Source: Sphingobium herbicidovorans (lineage in GTDB: Bacteria; Pseudomonadota; Alphaproteobacteria; Sphingomonadales; Sphingomonadaceae). From it: a stretch of 64,000 nt of DNA. Shown piece by piece: positions 6,679-16,767 of the stretch. The number at the start of each line of letters is the position of its first letter. Within the stretch, counting starts at the first letter, position 1. The DNA is taken from contig NZ_CP020538.1 of assembly GCF_002080435.1 (NCBI RefSeq), positions 744,001-808,000 of the forward strand. Direction: 5' to 3'. A program made the position numbers and the translations under genes. Under the pieces are notes generated by a model that worked only from the letters and a program-made list of their open reading frames with translations, did not search any database and was not told where the DNA came from.

Positions 6679-9323
6679 TAGAATTGAGTCCCTACGTTGA
6701 AGCTGATGAGCTGAGTGTCGTCCCCTGGTTCCTTGAGCAGGGCCTTGGCGATGTCGATGCGGAATGGCCCAAAGGGCGAGTTCCAATTGATCCCGAAGCC
6801 CACTGCAACGCGCGGCTTGAGCGTGTCGCCAAGATATTGCTCTTCGAAACCGGTGCCGCTCAGGTGCGTTCCACCGGTGGGACAGGTCGGAGCCTGTGGC
6901 GATCCACCCGCGCGGACTGTCGTCGCGGTTGTACCGCTGCCAACAGAACAATAGCCGGCAAAAGGCGTCGTCAAAGGATCACGCAAGCCGGCAACGGCAC
7001 CAGCATCGACAAAAACTGAAGGCCGCAATCCCATTTCGCGTGCGCCAGAACCCAACGGAATCTCGATTTCAGCACGAGTCAGGTAATAAATCTTGCCGCC
7101 AAGCGCATCGTCCCGACGATTATTGTTATCGGTGGACAAAGCCCCGGTAATCGCGCCGGTGGTCGTATCGGTCGTGGTCGAGTAGTACCGCCTTACGACG
7201 CGCGGACCAATACCGCGAATGTCGAAACCACGAATTTGCGGATTGCCCAGGAAAAAGCGGTCGGTGAGACGAATAGGATCAACCAAGGCGCCCGATGCGT
7301 CCCGACGGTCACCCTCAAGGCTATGAATGTAACCGCCTTCTCCTGAAAGCGAGAAAATGAAACCGCTACCCAACGGCCAGAATTTCGAGCCGTTAAGGCG
7401 GGTGCGCACATATTTGACGCTGCCACCTAGCCCGGCGAAATCTTGGCTGACGACGACATTATGCCCACGCGTCGGCCGAATACGATTATCGCGATTGTCA
7501 TAGATCAGCGAGTAGCCGAGCGAAGAGGTCGTCCGCTTACCGATCGCGTCGCACAGATAGCGCCCGGCCAGAATCGGGTCACATTCCCTTACACCATCAC
7601 CGTTAGTGTCGGAATAATAGGTGTCCTCGTCCAGGCTCACATCGTCCAAGTTGAGGCTGTAGCGCAGGGCAAGCGACATATATTCAGTGATCGGCACGCC
7701 CGCCCGGATCTGAAAACCGGTCGTGGTCTGCTGGTACGTCGTGTCGCGATCATTGTTGTTGGTAAAGCGGAAGCTGTTGAGATCACGCCGGTAGATATCG
7801 CCGCCAAGCGCGATATTCTTGTCCATGAAATAGGGTTCGGTAAAACCGACTTCGACCGATTTGGAATAGCTGGAGTAATTGACGCTCGTCCGCAGTTCCT
7901 GCCCCTTGCCCCGGAAATTGCGCTGGGTGATCGAGGCAGCGACGATGAAACGCTCAAGCGACGAGAAGCCTGCCGACAGCGACAGTTCGCCGGTCGATTT
8001 TTCCTGTACGTTGGTTTCCAGAATGATCCGGTCCGGCGCAGATCCCGGTTTCTGCTCGATTTCCAGCCTTTCCTGGAAGAAGCCAAGCGAGTTGATCCGG
8101 TCTTTGGAGCGCTTGACGAGGAAGCTGTTGAACGCATCGCCTTCCGCCAAGCGAAATTCGCGGCGTACGACCTTGTCCTGCGTTAGCGTATTGCCATTGA
8201 TGTCAACCCGTTCGACATAGACGCGCGGCGCGTTAGCGATGCGGAAATTGATCCCCATCGTAAGGCTGTCCTTGTCGCGATTGAAGTCCGGCTGAACCTC
8301 GGCGAAGGCATAGCCAAACAGACCGGCAGTTTCACTTAGCGTATCGACCGTGTCTTCGACCTGCTTGGCGTTGTACCAGTCACCCTTCTTCATCGGCAAC
8401 GTCTTGGTGAGTGACGTGCCGGACAAATCGCGAATGTCGGATTCGACCTTCACATCGCCAAACCTGTAGCGCTGCCCTTCCTCGACCACATAGGTGATGA
8501 TGAAGTCCTGCTTGTCAGGCGTCAGTTCGGCAACAGCGGAAATCACGCGGAAATCGGCATAGCCTTCGGTCAGATAGAATTGGCGCAGCTTCTGCTGGTC
8601 ATAGGCCAGACGATCGGGATCATAGCTGGTGCCCGATGAGAATATGCGGAACCAGCGCGACTGCTTCGTCACCATCTGGCTGCGCAGTTCGCCGTCGCTG
8701 AATTTGTCATTACCGATCACGTTGATCTGGCGAACCTTGGATTTTGGTCCTTCGGAAATTTCGAAAACGATATCGACTCGGTTCTGGTCGAGCTGCACCA
8801 TCTTGGGCTCAACCGTCGCGGCGAAACGGCCTTGGCGCCGATACAGCTCTATGATGCGGGCAACGTCCGCGCGCACCTTCGACCGGGTATAGATTTGACG
8901 CGGCGCGAGCTTGATTTCCGGCCGGATCTTGTCTTCCTTCAGCCGCTTATTGCCTTCCAGCACAATGCGGTTGATGACCGGATTTTCCTTTATCTCGACC
9001 GTCAGCGCACCACTGTCGTTGCGGATCTGGACGTCAGCGAACAGTTCGGTTTCGTAAAGGTCGCGCAGGGCCTGATCGAGCGATTCCTGGTTGAAGGGCT
9101 GACCAATACGCAGCTTAGTGTATGATAAAACCGTGTCGGGTTCCAGGCGCTGCTGGCCAACGACATTAATGCTGCGGACGGTGCCCATGACCGGCTGGGC
9201 GGCTGGCACAACCGCAGTCGGCGCAGCAGCCTCCTGCGCCAGCGCGGGAACGGCATACAGGCCGCCGAACATCGTCGTTGCCAGAAGGGCCGCGACAACC
9301 GGGCGCTGTCTCTTGCTGCTCAT
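6678..9323 (-). CDS. bamA: Outer membrane protein assembly factor BamA
   Basis: About 881 residues from ATG 9323, chosen so that MSSKRQRP leads a good signal peptide ending PALAQ; an upstream in-frame start at 9362 would add 13 residues. POTRA repeats (about 50-440, starting VRSINVVGQQRLEPDTVLSY) precede a 16-strand barrel that ends with the classical C-terminal Phe (SFNVGTQF). BamA folds and inserts beta-barrel proteins in the outer membrane. It follows rseP and precedes skp, the standard envelope-biogenesis order. Confidence 0.96.
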   Translation of the reverse strand: MSSKRQRPVVAALLATTMFGGLYAVPALAQEAAAPTAVVPAAQPVMGTVRSINVVGQQRLEPDTVLSYTKLRIGQPFNQESLDQALRDLYETELFADVQIRNDSGALTVEIKENPVINRIVLEGNKRLKEDKIRPEIKLAPRQIYTRSKVRADVARIIELYRRQGRFAATVEPKMVQLDQNRVDIVFEISEGPKSKVRQINVIGNDKFSDGELRSQMVTKQSRWFRIFSSGTSYDPDRLAYDQQKLRQFYLTEGYADFRVISAVAELTPDKQDFIITYVVEEGQRYRFGDVKVESDIRDLSGTSLTKTLPMKKGDWYNAKQVEDTVDTLSETAGLFGYAFAEVQPDFNRDKDSLTMGINFRIANAPRVYVERVDINGNTLTQDKVVRREFRLAEGDAFNSFLVKRSKDRINSLGFFQERLEIEQKPGSAPDRIILETNVQEKSTGELSLSAGFSSLERFIVAASITQRNFRGKGQELRTSVNYSSYSKSVEVGFTEPYFMDKNIALGGDIYRRDLNSFRFTNNNDRDTTYQQTTTGFQIRAGVPITEYMSLALRYSLNLDDVSLDEDTYYSDTNGDGVRECDPILAGRYLCDAIGKRTTSSLGYSLIYDNRDNRIRPTRGHNVVVSQDFAGLGGSVKYVRTRLNGSKFWPLGSGFIFSLSGEGGYIHSLEGDRRDASGALVDPIRLTDRFFLGNPQIRGFDIRGIGPRVVRRYYSTTTDTTTGAITGALSTDNNNRRDDALGGKIYYLTRAEIEIPLGSGAREMGLRPSVFVDAGAVAGLRDPLTTPFAGYCSVGSGTTATTVRAGGSPQAPTCPTGGTHLSGTGFEEQYLGDTLKPRVAVGFGINWNSPFGPFRIDIAKALLKEPGDDTQLISFNVGTQF

Positions 9324-9418
9324 CTTCGCTGTCACCCGCTCTACCCTTTTACAAAAAAGCAATGTTCGTTCACGCCGGGAAAGATGGCGCTAAATCGCGC
9401 CTCCCTGCCCGATACAGC

Positions 9419-10552
9419 TTATCCGATCAAGCCGGACAGGCGTTCCCAGAGCCCGAAAGAAGATAAATCGTTGAAAGTCACCAGCATCATCATCGCCAGG
9501 AGCATAGCCAAGCCCGACCGGTAAGCCCATTCCTGAACGCGCGGACTGACCGGCCTGCGCTGTATCGCCTCCACCCCGTAGAAAAGCAGATGCCCGCCAT
9601 CCAGCATGGGAATTGGCAACAAGTTGATGAACCCCAAGTTAATCGAGATCAGCGCCATGAAGAAGACGAAGCTTTCCAGACCCAACGTAGCCGCCTGACC
9701 CGAAACTTCCGCAATCTTGAGAGGGCCACCCAACTCCTTCACAGATCGGCCGCCGCCCAATATCTGGCCCAGTGTTTCCAACATCGTGCGGATGATCTGG
9801 CCCGTCTGCTTGATAGCAACAATCGGTGCACGCCAAAGCGCGACGGGCTCGATTACCGGCTCGCCCGGCGCGATGCCCAATCGTCCGATCCGGAAACTGT
9901 TACCGAAGCCGTCACGTTCCTGCACGGCGCCAACCCGGCCTTGCCGTTCGATGTTCTGGCCCGCCCTCTCAATCAGGATCGTCACCGGTTCATCGGGACG
10001 GATCTGCGCGTAGAGGCGAATATCGTCGAAGGTCGCCATTTCCCGCCCATTGAGCGAGACGATACGGTCCCCCGGCTGGATTCCGGCGGCAGCAGCTGCG
10101 CTACCTGGTTGGACCTGACCGGCAACGGCTGGCGTCCGGCTCTCACCATGAACGACGGCAAAGGTAGCAAGGACAAGGATAGCGAAAAGGAAGTTGATCA
10201 GCGGTCCGGCCGCCACGATCGCAGCTCTTTGCCAAAGTGGTTTAGCGGGGAAGCTTTCCGCACGTTCAGCCGAGGGAAGTTGCAGCCAGGCGGGATCAGC
10301 CTGGCTGGCGGCGTTCATATCACCCTTGAAGCGGACATAACCGCCCAGCGGTAGCGCACCGATCCGCCAGCGGGTGCCACGCCGGTCCACCCAGGCGGCG
10401 ATTTCCGGGCCGAAGCCGATCGAGAACGCCTCGGCTTTGACCCCGCACCAGCGGCCGACCAGATAATGACCCAGTTCATGCACGAAAACGAGCGGTCCGA
10501 TGACCGCTACAAATGCAAGGACGGTCAGCAGAAAACCGGGATTCTGGATCAA
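9419..10552 (-). CDS. rseP: RIP zinc metalloprotease RseP
   Basis: 377 residues, inner-membrane site-2 protease. HELGH at residues 25-29 gives the zinc ligands and catalytic Glu; a PDZ domain lies at about 125-200 (QPGSAAAAAGIQPGDRIVSLNG) and the LDG motif with the third ligand is in LLPIPMLDGGH near residue 320. It cleaves membrane-anchored anti-sigma factors and remnant signal peptides. The start is TTG, overlapping the dxr stop as TTGA, which implies translational coupling. Confidence 0.94.
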   Translation of the reverse strand: MIQNPGFLLTVLAFVAVIGPLVFVHELGHYLVGRWCGVKAEAFSIGFGPEIAAWVDRRGTRWRIGALPLGGYVRFKGDMNAASQADPAWLQLPSAERAESFPAKPLWQRAAIVAAGPLINFLFAILVLATFAVVHGESRTPAVAGQVQPGSAAAAAGIQPGDRIVSLNGREMATFDDIRLYAQIRPDEPVTILIERAGQNIERQGRVGAVQERDGFGNSFRIGRLGIAPGEPVIEPVALWRAPIVAIKQTGQIIRTMLETLGQILGGGRSVKELGGPLKIAEVSGQAATLGLESFVFFMALISINLGFINLLPIPMLDGGHLLFYGVEAIQRRPVSPRVQEWAYRSGLAMLLAMMMLVTFNDLSSFGLWERLSGLIG

Positions 10553-11709
10553 GCAGTCAATCTTTCCATCACATGTCGAGCTTGGGTTCGCGCCTGCGCA
10601 TCCGCTTCCAGCACATCGTCGATACCGCTTGGCACAGGCGCGCTATAGCGGTTCAGAACATCCTCCACAATCATGGCGATATCAAGGAAGCCGATGGCGC
10701 CTTTAAGGAAGGCCGCCACGGCCACCTCATTGGCCGCGTTCAAAATGGCGGGCGCCGCCCCGCCCTCCTGCGCTACTTGCCGAGCCAGGCGGAGCGCAGG
10801 AAAGCGCTCCTCATCAGGAGCCTCGAAATCGAGCCGCCCTACAGTTGCGAGGTCCAGGGGCTGGCATGGCGTTTCCATCCGGGTAGGCCAGGCAAGCGCG
10901 CTTGCGATCGGAATGCGCATATCCGGCGATCCAAGCTGCGCCAGCGTGGAGCGGTCCCGATATTCGACCATGCTGTGGACGATTGATTGGGGATGGACCA
11001 GTATCTCGATCCGGTCGAGGCCGACAGGAAATAGGTGGACCGCCTCGATCAGTTCCAGCCCCTTATTCATCATCGTCGCGCTATCGACGCTGATCTTCGC
11101 CCCCATCGACCAGTTGGGATGCGCGACCGCCTGCGACGGGGTGATGGCGCGCATCTCGTCCCGGCTGCGGGTGCGGAACGGACCGCCGCTCGCAGTCAGG
11201 ATGATCCTTGCTACATCACTCAAGCTACTCCCGGCAAGGCATTGAAATATCGCATTATGCTCACTGTCCACCGGCAGCAGCGTCGCGCCCGAATGCTCCA
11301 CCGCATCCATCATCAGAGCGCCTGCGGATACCAACGACTCCTTGTTGGCCAGCGCAACAGTTCCACCTGCCTTCACCGCCGCCATGGTAGGGCGCAGGCC
11401 TGCACAGCCCACAATCGCCGCCATGCTCCAGTCAGCCCCTGCCTCGGCTGCCTCTACCAGGGCTGTTTCGCCTGCGGCAGCCTCTACTTCCGATCCCTGT
11501 AGCGCCGTCCTTAGTGCATTATAGCGTGCAGCGTCTCCGATCACCGCCATCCGCGCGTTGCATCGGCGCGCTATCGCTGCAAGACCATCGACATCACTAT
11601 GCGCGGTCAGAGCTACGATTTCAAAAGCATCTGGATCGCGCTCGATGAGGTCGAGCGTCGACATGCCGACCGAACCTGTCGCACCAAAAATGGAAATTTT
11701 TTTACGCAT
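10549..11709 (-). CDS. dxr: 1-deoxy-D-xylulose 5-phosphate reductoisomerase
   Basis: 386 residues. It makes MEP, the committed intermediate of the non-mevalonate isoprenoid pathway, using NADPH. The N-terminal GATGSVGMSTLDLI is the dinucleotide-binding loop; ALANKESLVSAG, the metal-binding PVDSEHNAIFQ and the substrate-binding MMNKGLELIEA are all present. Its ATG shares one base with the cdsA stop (TGATG). Confidence 0.96.
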   Translation of the reverse strand: MRKKISIFGATGSVGMSTLDLIERDPDAFEIVALTAHSDVDGLAAIARRCNARMAVIGDAARYNALRTALQGSEVEAAAGETALVEAAEAGADWSMAAIVGCAGLRPTMAAVKAGGTVALANKESLVSAGALMMDAVEHSGATLLPVDSEHNAIFQCLAGSSLSDVARIILTASGGPFRTRSRDEMRAITPSQAVAHPNWSMGAKISVDSATMMNKGLELIEAVHLFPVGLDRIEILVHPQSIVHSMVEYRDRSTLAQLGSPDMRIPIASALAWPTRMETPCQPLDLATVGRLDFEAPDEERFPALRLARQVAQEGGAAPAILNAANEVAVAAFLKGAIGFLDIAMIVEDVLNRYSAPVPSGIDDVLEADAQARTQARHVMERLTA

Positions 11710-12485
11710 CAGGCAAATACCAGAAAGAGGTAAATCAACGCAGCCAGCGGAGCCGCAGTGGCAACGCCATCGAGCCTGTCCATCACACCCCCATGGCCGG
11801 GCAGCAGATTACCACTGTCTTTCACGCCTGCGTGCCGCTTCATCGCGCTTTCGAGCAGGTCGCCCAGCTGCGCGGCTACTGCCAGCAAACCGCTGGCGGC
11901 CGCAAGCTGGCTCGGCAGGCCGGCAAAGCGATGCAGCACGAAGCCCAGCGCCAACGCTGCAATCACGCCGCCGCCCAGCCCCGCCCACGTCTTGGATGGG
12001 CTGATCCGGGGCGCAAGCTTGGGGCCGCCGATTGCGCGTCCCGCAAAATAGGCGCCGATATCCGTCGCCCAGACGAGCGCGAGCGCCCAGAAAGCCAATA
12101 GAAGGCCGAAGCCTTCCGGCTGCTGCTGCCGTAGAAAGATAAGGGCCATCACCGGAACGCAGACGTAGAAGATGCCCAACGCCAAACGAACAGAGCGGGT
12201 AGTCAGCATCACGAAGAAAAAAGCAGCCACGATCAGCGTGAACGCCGTCCATGAAACGCCGGCCGCAAGGGGGCAAAGAAGCGCCAGCGGAACCGACACC
12301 GCAAACATCGACATCCGCCGATGTTCAGGCGCGGCGCCCGTCAGGTCTGCCCATTCGCCCTGCATAAGGACGCCGGCGATCACGAGAAGAAGCCAGAAGA
12401 AGAACCCGCCGAAATAGAGCGCTACCGAAGCCAGAAGCACAAGAAAGAGGCCAACGATGGTACGAATGCGAAGTTCGCTTGACAT
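11709..12485 (-). CDS. cdsA: Phosphatidate cytidylyltransferase
   Basis: 258 residues with about seven hydrophobic segments. It forms CDP-diacylglycerol from phosphatidic acid and CTP at the inner membrane, feeding the PssA and Psd enzymes encoded further on in the window. The family signature is seen in RISPSKTWAGLGGG and QLGDLLESAMKRHAGVKDSG with PGHGGVMDRLD at the end. It starts 3 bases after the uppS stop. Confidence 0.95.
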   Translation of the reverse strand: MSSELRIRTIVGLFLVLLASVALYFGGFFFWLLLVIAGVLMQGEWADLTGAAPEHRRMSMFAVSVPLALLCPLAAGVSWTAFTLIVAAFFFVMLTTRSVRLALGIFYVCVPVMALIFLRQQQPEGFGLLLAFWALALVWATDIGAYFAGRAIGGPKLAPRISPSKTWAGLGGGVIAALALGFVLHRFAGLPSQLAAASGLLAVAAQLGDLLESAMKRHAGVKDSGNLLPGHGGVMDRLDGVATAAPLAALIYLFLVFA

Positions 12486-12488
12486 GGA

Positions 12489-13232
12489 TTACAGGCCGCC
12501 GAAACGGCGGTCCCTCAGTCGAAAGGCATCGATGGCCTCGGCAAGCGCGGACCCGTCAAAATCAGGCCACAGCGTGTCGGTGAAATAGAGTTCGGCATAT
12601 GCCGCCTGCCACAGCATGAAATTGCTGAGCCGCTGTTCACCGGACGTACGGATCAGCAGGTCGAGTGGCGGCAAGCCCGCGGTATCGAGGCCTGCCTCCA
12701 CATCGTCGATGCCTATGGCCTCCGGGTCGAGCTGCCCGGATTGAACCCGCCGCACGATGCTTTGCGCCGCGCGTACCAATTCATCCTGTGCGCCATAGTT
12801 CAGCGCGATGGCGATGATCGGGCCGGTGTTGGCGGACGTCCGCTCCACTGCCTGCTCGATAAGGTCGACCAGCGCAGGATCAAGCGCCCGGTAATGGCCT
12901 ATGACACGTAGTCGGACGCCATTTGCGTGAAATTCGTCCAGGTCCGATTCGATGAAATGCCGCAGCAGCCGCATGAGGTCGGCCACTTCGTTGGCGGGCC
13001 GCTTCCAGTTTTCGGAGGAGAATGCGTAGAGCGTGAGACACTCCAACCCCAATTCGCGCGCTGCCCGCGCGACCCGGCGCACGGCTTCCACACCGGCACG
13101 GTGTCCGGCAATCCGAGGAAGAAAGCGCTTCTTAGCCCAACGGCCATTGCCATCCATAATGATGGCGACGTGACGCGCACCATGACCGGACGCACCGCCA
13201 TGAGCGAGGTCGGACTGGGCTTGGCTGGCCAT
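12489..13232 (-). CDS. uppS: Undecaprenyl diphosphate synthase (cis-prenyltransferase)
   Basis: 247 residues. It makes the C55 lipid carrier for peptidoglycan and surface glycans by adding isopentenyl units to farnesyl diphosphate. HVAIIMDGNGRWAKKR carries the catalytic Asp; AFSSENWKRP, RTSGEQRLSNFM and AYAELYFTDTLWPDF are the other conserved blocks. The start is ATG 13232, 43 bases after frr. Confidence 0.96.
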   Translation of the reverse strand: MASQAQSDLAHGGASGHGARHVAIIMDGNGRWAKKRFLPRIAGHRAGVEAVRRVARAARELGLECLTLYAFSSENWKRPANEVADLMRLLRHFIESDLDEFHANGVRLRVIGHYRALDPALVDLIEQAVERTSANTGPIIAIALNYGAQDELVRAAQSIVRRVQSGQLDPEAIGIDDVEAGLDTAGLPPLDLLIRTSGEQRLSNFMLWQAAYAELYFTDTLWPDFDGSALAEAIDAFRLRDRRFGGL

Positions 13233-13275
13233 CAGTATGTTGCGCGAGCGGTGGACACGGGCGGAGCGTCCCGGC

Positions 13276-13833
13276 TCAGTGGCCGAGAATTTCCTTTTCC
13301 TTGGCGGCAGAGGTGGCGTCGATATCAGCGATGGTGCTGTCGGTCAGCTTCTGCACCTCTGTTTCCAGCCGCTTGCGCTCATCCTCGCTGATCTCGCCCT
13401 TTTTCTCATCCGCCTTGAGGCTGTCCATGCCGTCACGGCGCACGTTACGGACGGCAATGCGCGCGCCCTCAGCATATTTGCTAGCGAGCTTGGCCAGTTC
13501 CTTGCGCCGCTCCTCGGTCAGGTCAGGGATCGGCAGTCGCAGCGTCTGGCCATCCACGATCGGGTTGAGGCCCAGACCCGCCGATCGAATAGCCTTATCC
13601 GCCGGCCCCACATTGCTCTTATCCCACACCTGCACGGACAGCATGCGCGGCTCGGGCGCGGAGACGGTCGCAATCTGGTTGAGCGGCATATGCGCGCCAT
13701 AAACTTCGACCGTAACCGGATCGAGCAGTTGGATGTTAGCGCGGCCAGTGCGCAGGCCCGCCAGATCGCCCTTCAACGATTCGATGGCGCCGTGCATGCG
13801 GCGTTCGAGGTCGGGTTTGTCATATTGAGCCAT
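13276..13833 (-). CDS. frr: Ribosome recycling factor
   Basis: 185 residues, exact family length. With EF-G it splits post-termination ribosomes. [29 protein letters not shown] and the helical C-terminal half ([19 protein letters not shown]) are diagnostic. It lies 6 bases after pyrH, the usual pairing. Confidence 0.97.
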   Translation of the reverse strand: MAQYDKPDLERRMHGAIESLKGDLAGLRTGRANIQLLDPVTVEVYGAHMPLNQIATVSAPEPRMLSVQVWDKSNVGPADKAIRSAGLGLNPIVDGQTLRLPIPDLTEERRKELAKLASKYAEGARIAVRNVRRDGMDSLKADEKKGEISEDERKRLETEVQKLTDSTIADIDATSAAKEKEILGH

Positions 13834-13839
13834 GGTCTT

Positions 13840-14565
13840 TCAGCGCTCCTGATTTTGCACGATCGTCGCGACACCGTCACCGGCCAGCACCTTGGCCAGA
13901 TTACCCGTTTCGCGGATGTTGAATACGACGATGGGAATATTGTTTTCGCGGCAGAGTGCAATGGCGCTCGCATCCATGACCTTAAGATTATCCGTCAACA
14001 CGCGGTCAAAGCTGATTTCGTCATAGCGAACGGCATCCGGCGCCTTCTTTGGATCGGCGTTGTAGATACCGTCAACGCTGGTCCCCTTGAACAGCGCATC
14101 GCAATTCATTTCCGCAGCGCGCAGAGCCGCCGTGGTATCGGTGGTGAAGAAAGGACTGCCCGTACCGGCCGCAAAGATCACAATGCGGCCCTTTTCCATG
14201 TGCCGCACCGCCTTGCGCCGGATGTACGGCTCGCAAACCGTCGCCATCGGAATCGCGGACTGAACCCTTGTATCGTATCCCAACTGTTCCAGCGCATTCT
14301 GCACCGCAAGCGCGTTCATGACGGTCGCGAGCATGCCCATATAATCAGCGCTCGCGCGATCAAAGCCTTTGGCGGCGCCCGCCAGGCCACGGAAAATGTT
14401 TCCGCCGCCTACTACGACACAGAGTTCAAACCCGGCGTCTTTCGCCGCAGCAATCTCGCTCGCGACGCGATTCACAGTCTCTGGCTCGATACCGAACTGC
14501 CCCTGCCCCATCAGCACTTCGCCCGAGAGTTTCAGCAATATGCGCTTGAACGGCGGACGAGTCAT
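13840..14565 (-). CDS. pyrH: UMP kinase
   Basis: 241 residues from ATG 14565 ([16 protein letters not shown]); a TTG three codons upstream is also in frame. It phosphorylates UMP to UDP and belongs to the amino acid kinase fold. KLSGEVLMG at the N-terminus, [11 protein letters not shown] and [14 protein letters not shown] are conserved blocks. It sits between tsf and frr as in most bacteria. Confidence 0.96.
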   Translation of the reverse strand: MTRPPFKRILLKLSGEVLMGQGQFGIEPETVNRVASEIAAAKDAGFELCVVVGGGNIFRGLAGAAKGFDRASADYMGMLATVMNALAVQNALEQLGYDTRVQSAIPMATVCEPYIRRKAVRHMEKGRIVIFAAGTGSPFFTTDTTAALRAAEMNCDALFKGTSVDGIYNADPKKAPDAVRYDEISFDRVLTDNLKVMDASAIALCRENNIPIVVFNIRETGNLAKVLAGDGVATIVQNQER

Positions 14566-14725
14566 GCGGGGCAAGATTCCATCAATGAAGCAGACAAGGA
14601 AATGGCGCGCACCTTAGGCAGCACGCGCCACTCTGTGAAGTCCTTAGCATCCTCGGCCGACTTGTCGAGAAGCCTTGCCTCCCGCACGCCGCCCGAACCG
14701 AACGCTCTGTCAGGTCAGACCGGGA

Positions 14726-15658
14726 TCAGGCGCCCGCAGCCGCAGCCACTTCCGCGGCAAAATCACTGACTTCCTTCTCAATGCCTTCGCCCAGCTGGAA
14801 ACGGACATAGGATTTGAGGGTGATCGACTTGCCGGATTCCTTGGCCGCCGCAGCGACAACGTCCTGCACCGGGGTCTTGCCGTCCATCACAAAAGCCTGC
14901 GTCAGAAGAGCATTGTCCTTGCGGAACTTTTCAACCGGACCATTGATGATCTTGGCAGCGATTTCTTCGGACTTGCCCGCGATTTTGTCGGCGTTCTTCT
15001 CCCGCGCAATGGCTGCTTCCCGCTCGATGATCGCAGGATCGATGTCATCCGCCGACAGCGCCAACGGGAAGGCGGCAGCGATGTGCATCGCAATCTGCTT
15101 GCCCAGCGGCTCCAGCACATCAGCAGGCGCATCACCTTCCAGAGCGACGAGCACGCCAATCTTGCCCAGGCCCGGCGCAGCGGCGTTATGGACATAAGCC
15201 ACGACCGCGCCCTGGCTCACTTCGACCTGACCAACCCGACGCAGATTCTGGTTCTCGCCGATGGTCGCGATGTTGGCGACCAGCTTTTCGGCTACCGTAC
15301 CACCCGCGGGATAGGCCGCGTTCGCGAGCATTTCGGCATCGCCCGTGCCCTGCTCCAGCGCAATCTGCGCAACGGTGCGGACGAAATCCTGAAACTGGTC
15401 GTTCTTGGCGACGAAGTCGGTCTCGCTGTTCACTTCAACGGCAACACCCTTCGTGCCGGCGACGGCAACGCCAACCAGGCCTTCAGCAGCAGTGCGGCTT
15501 GACTTCTTCTGCGCAGCGGCAAGACCCTTGGCGCGCAGCCAATCGACAGCGGCTTCCATGTCACCATTGGCTTCGGAGAGCGCTTTTTTGCAGTCCATCA
15601 TGCCGGCGCCCGAACGGTCGCGCAGTTCCTTGACGGCGGCAGCGGTAATCTCAGCCAT
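14726..15658 (-). CDS. tsf: Translation elongation factor Ts
   Basis: 310 residues. It exchanges GDP for GTP on EF-Tu. The N-terminal UBA-like domain with [18 protein letters not shown] and the [12 protein letters not shown]-Tu contact signature are clear. It is separated from rpsB by about 100 bases that hold a strong hairpin. Confidence 0.97.
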   Translation of the reverse strand: MAEITAAAVKELRDRSGAGMMDCKKALSEANGDMEAAVDWLRAKGLAAAQKKSSRTAAEGLVGVAVAGTKGVAVEVNSETDFVAKNDQFQDFVRTVAQIALEQGTGDAEMLANAAYPAGGTVAEKLVANIATIGENQNLRRVGQVEVSQGAVVAYVHNAAAPGLGKIGVLVALEGDAPADVLEPLGKQIAMHIAAAFPLALSADDIDPAIIEREAAIAREKNADKIAGKSEEIAAKIINGPVEKFRKDNALLTQAFVMDGKTPVQDVVAAAAKESGKSITLKSYVRFQLGEGIEKEVSDFAAEVAAAAGA

Positions 15659-15697
15659 GTTTCGGCTCCTAAATGTTCGATGGGGTTCAAATATAGA

Positions 15698-15728
15698 CTA
15701 GGGCGCGGTCCAGTGGAGCGCGCCCTAG
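15698..15728 (-). terminator. Hairpin between rpsB and tsf, possible attenuator
   Basis: A perfect 10-bp inverted repeat CTAGGGCGCG / CGCGCCCTAG with an 11-base loop. On the minus strand it is followed by TCTATATTTG, which is only weakly T-rich, so partial termination or RNA protection between rpsB and tsf is more likely than full termination. Confidence 0.5.
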
Positions 15729-15760
15729 CCTGTCAATCTTGCAGTTCGAAGACCGCGGGA

Positions 15761-16519
15761 TCAGGCCTGCGCGACGACCTCTTCAACCTCGGGCTCATCC
15801 AGAGCGCCAAGGTCAACGCCAGAAGCCTGCTGCGCACCACGGTTGCCCTTGGTGGCGGCTGCGGCGACCGCGTCGCAGTAGAGGCGGATCGCGCGGCTGG
15901 CGTCGTCATTCGCCGGGACCGGGAAAGCGATGCCATCGGGCGAGACGTTCGAATCGAGAATCGCGACGACCGGGATACCCAGCGTGTTGGCTTCCTTGAT
16001 CGCCAGCTCTTCCTTGTTGGCGTCGATCACGAACATGACATCGGGAATGCCGTTCATGTCGCGGATGCCGCCCAGCGACAGTTCGAGCTTCTCGCGCTCG
16101 CGGGTCATCTGGAGGACTTCCTTCTTGGTGAAGCCATGGGTGTCGCCCGACAGCTTTTCCTCAAGGGTCTTCAGGCGCTTGATCGAGCCCGAAATTGTCT
16201 TCCAGTTGGTGAGCATGCCGCCCAGCCAGCGATGGTTGACGAAATGCTGGCCCGACTTGCGAGCGGCTTCAGCGATCGGGTCCTGCGCCTGGCGCTTGGT
16301 GCCGACGAACAGAACCTTGCCACCGGCAGCGACGGTTGCCGACACGAAGTCGAGCGCGCGGCCGAACAGCGGCACGGTCTGCGACAGGTCGAGGATGTGG
16401 ATGCCGTTGCGCTCGCCGAAGATGTACGGCTTCATGCGCGGGTTCCAGCGGTGGGTCTGGTGGCCGAAGTGGGCGCCAGCCTCAATCAATTGGTGCATGG
16501 TGACGACAGGAGCCGCCAT
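15761..16519 (-). CDS. rpsB: 30S ribosomal protein S2
   Basis: 252 residues. It is the S2 protein of the small subunit. The N-terminal [20 protein letters not shown] and the central [14 protein letters not shown] are family signatures. A strong GGAGAAAG Shine-Dalgarno precedes ATG 16519. It is the first gene of the long minus-strand block ending in fabZ; a candidate promoter lies about 100-125 bases upstream. Confidence 0.97.
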   Translation of the reverse strand: MAAPVVTMHQLIEAGAHFGHQTHRWNPRMKPYIFGERNGIHILDLSQTVPLFGRALDFVSATVAAGGKVLFVGTKRQAQDPIAEAARKSGQHFVNHRWLGGMLTNWKTISGSIKRLKTLEEKLSGDTHGFTKKEVLQMTREREKLELSLGGIRDMNGIPDVMFVIDANKEELAIKEANTLGIPVVAILDSNVSPDGIAFPVPANDDASRAIRLYCDAVAAAATKGNRGAQQASGVDLGALDEPEVEEVVAQA

Positions 16520-16616
16520 GGTCTTTCTCCTTCCGGTTAATGCCTCTGGGAATCAGGAACTAAAGCGCGAGCGCAACAGCACCGGATATGTGCGATTCCC
16601 ATGTGGAATGGCGTGG

Positions 16617-16645
16617 CCCTTAGCCCGGCCAACACAAGGATGCAA
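16617..16645 (-). promoter_or_regulatory. rpsB: Candidate sigma-70 type promoter for rpsB
   Basis: On the minus strand TTGCAT (16645-16640) and TAAGGG (16622-16617) are separated by 17 bases, about 100 bases before the rpsB start. This is the only well-spaced pair seen in this stretch on that strand. It is inferred from motif match only. Confidence 0.35.
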
Positions 16646-16649
16646 GGGG

Positions 16650-16678
16650 TTGACTCAACCTATGAATTAGAACATATA
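16650..16678 (+). promoter_or_regulatory. Candidate promoter for the small membrane protein gene
   Basis: TTGACT at 16650-16655 and CATATA at 16673-16678 with exact 17-base spacing, directed at the 75-residue gene at 16768. The -10 element lies inside the LexA-type box at 16670-16684, so repressor binding would block it. Confidence 0.5.
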
Positions 16679-16693
16679 GAGAACATCGGGAAC
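16670..16693. promoter_or_regulatory. LexA-type SOS box (GAAC-N7-GAAC, with a third GAAC)
   Basis: GAAC at 16670-16673 and 16681-16684 are spaced by exactly 7 bases, which on the other strand is GTTC-N7-GTTC, the direct-repeat LexA site established for Alphaproteobacteria. A third GAAC at 16690-16693 follows after 5 bases. The box overlaps the -10 element of the plus-strand promoter and lies outside the proposed rpsB promoter. Confidence 0.6.
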
Positions 16694-16767
16694 AAACAGG
16701 CAGTTCAGCCGGTTTGCTGCCTTAAAAATGGGACCTCGGTTCCTAGCACAGAAAAGCGAGCGGCCTC

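Noticed and set aside
13237..14769. 510-codon frame on the plus strand
   Set aside because: It is antisense to frr and pyrH, both certain.
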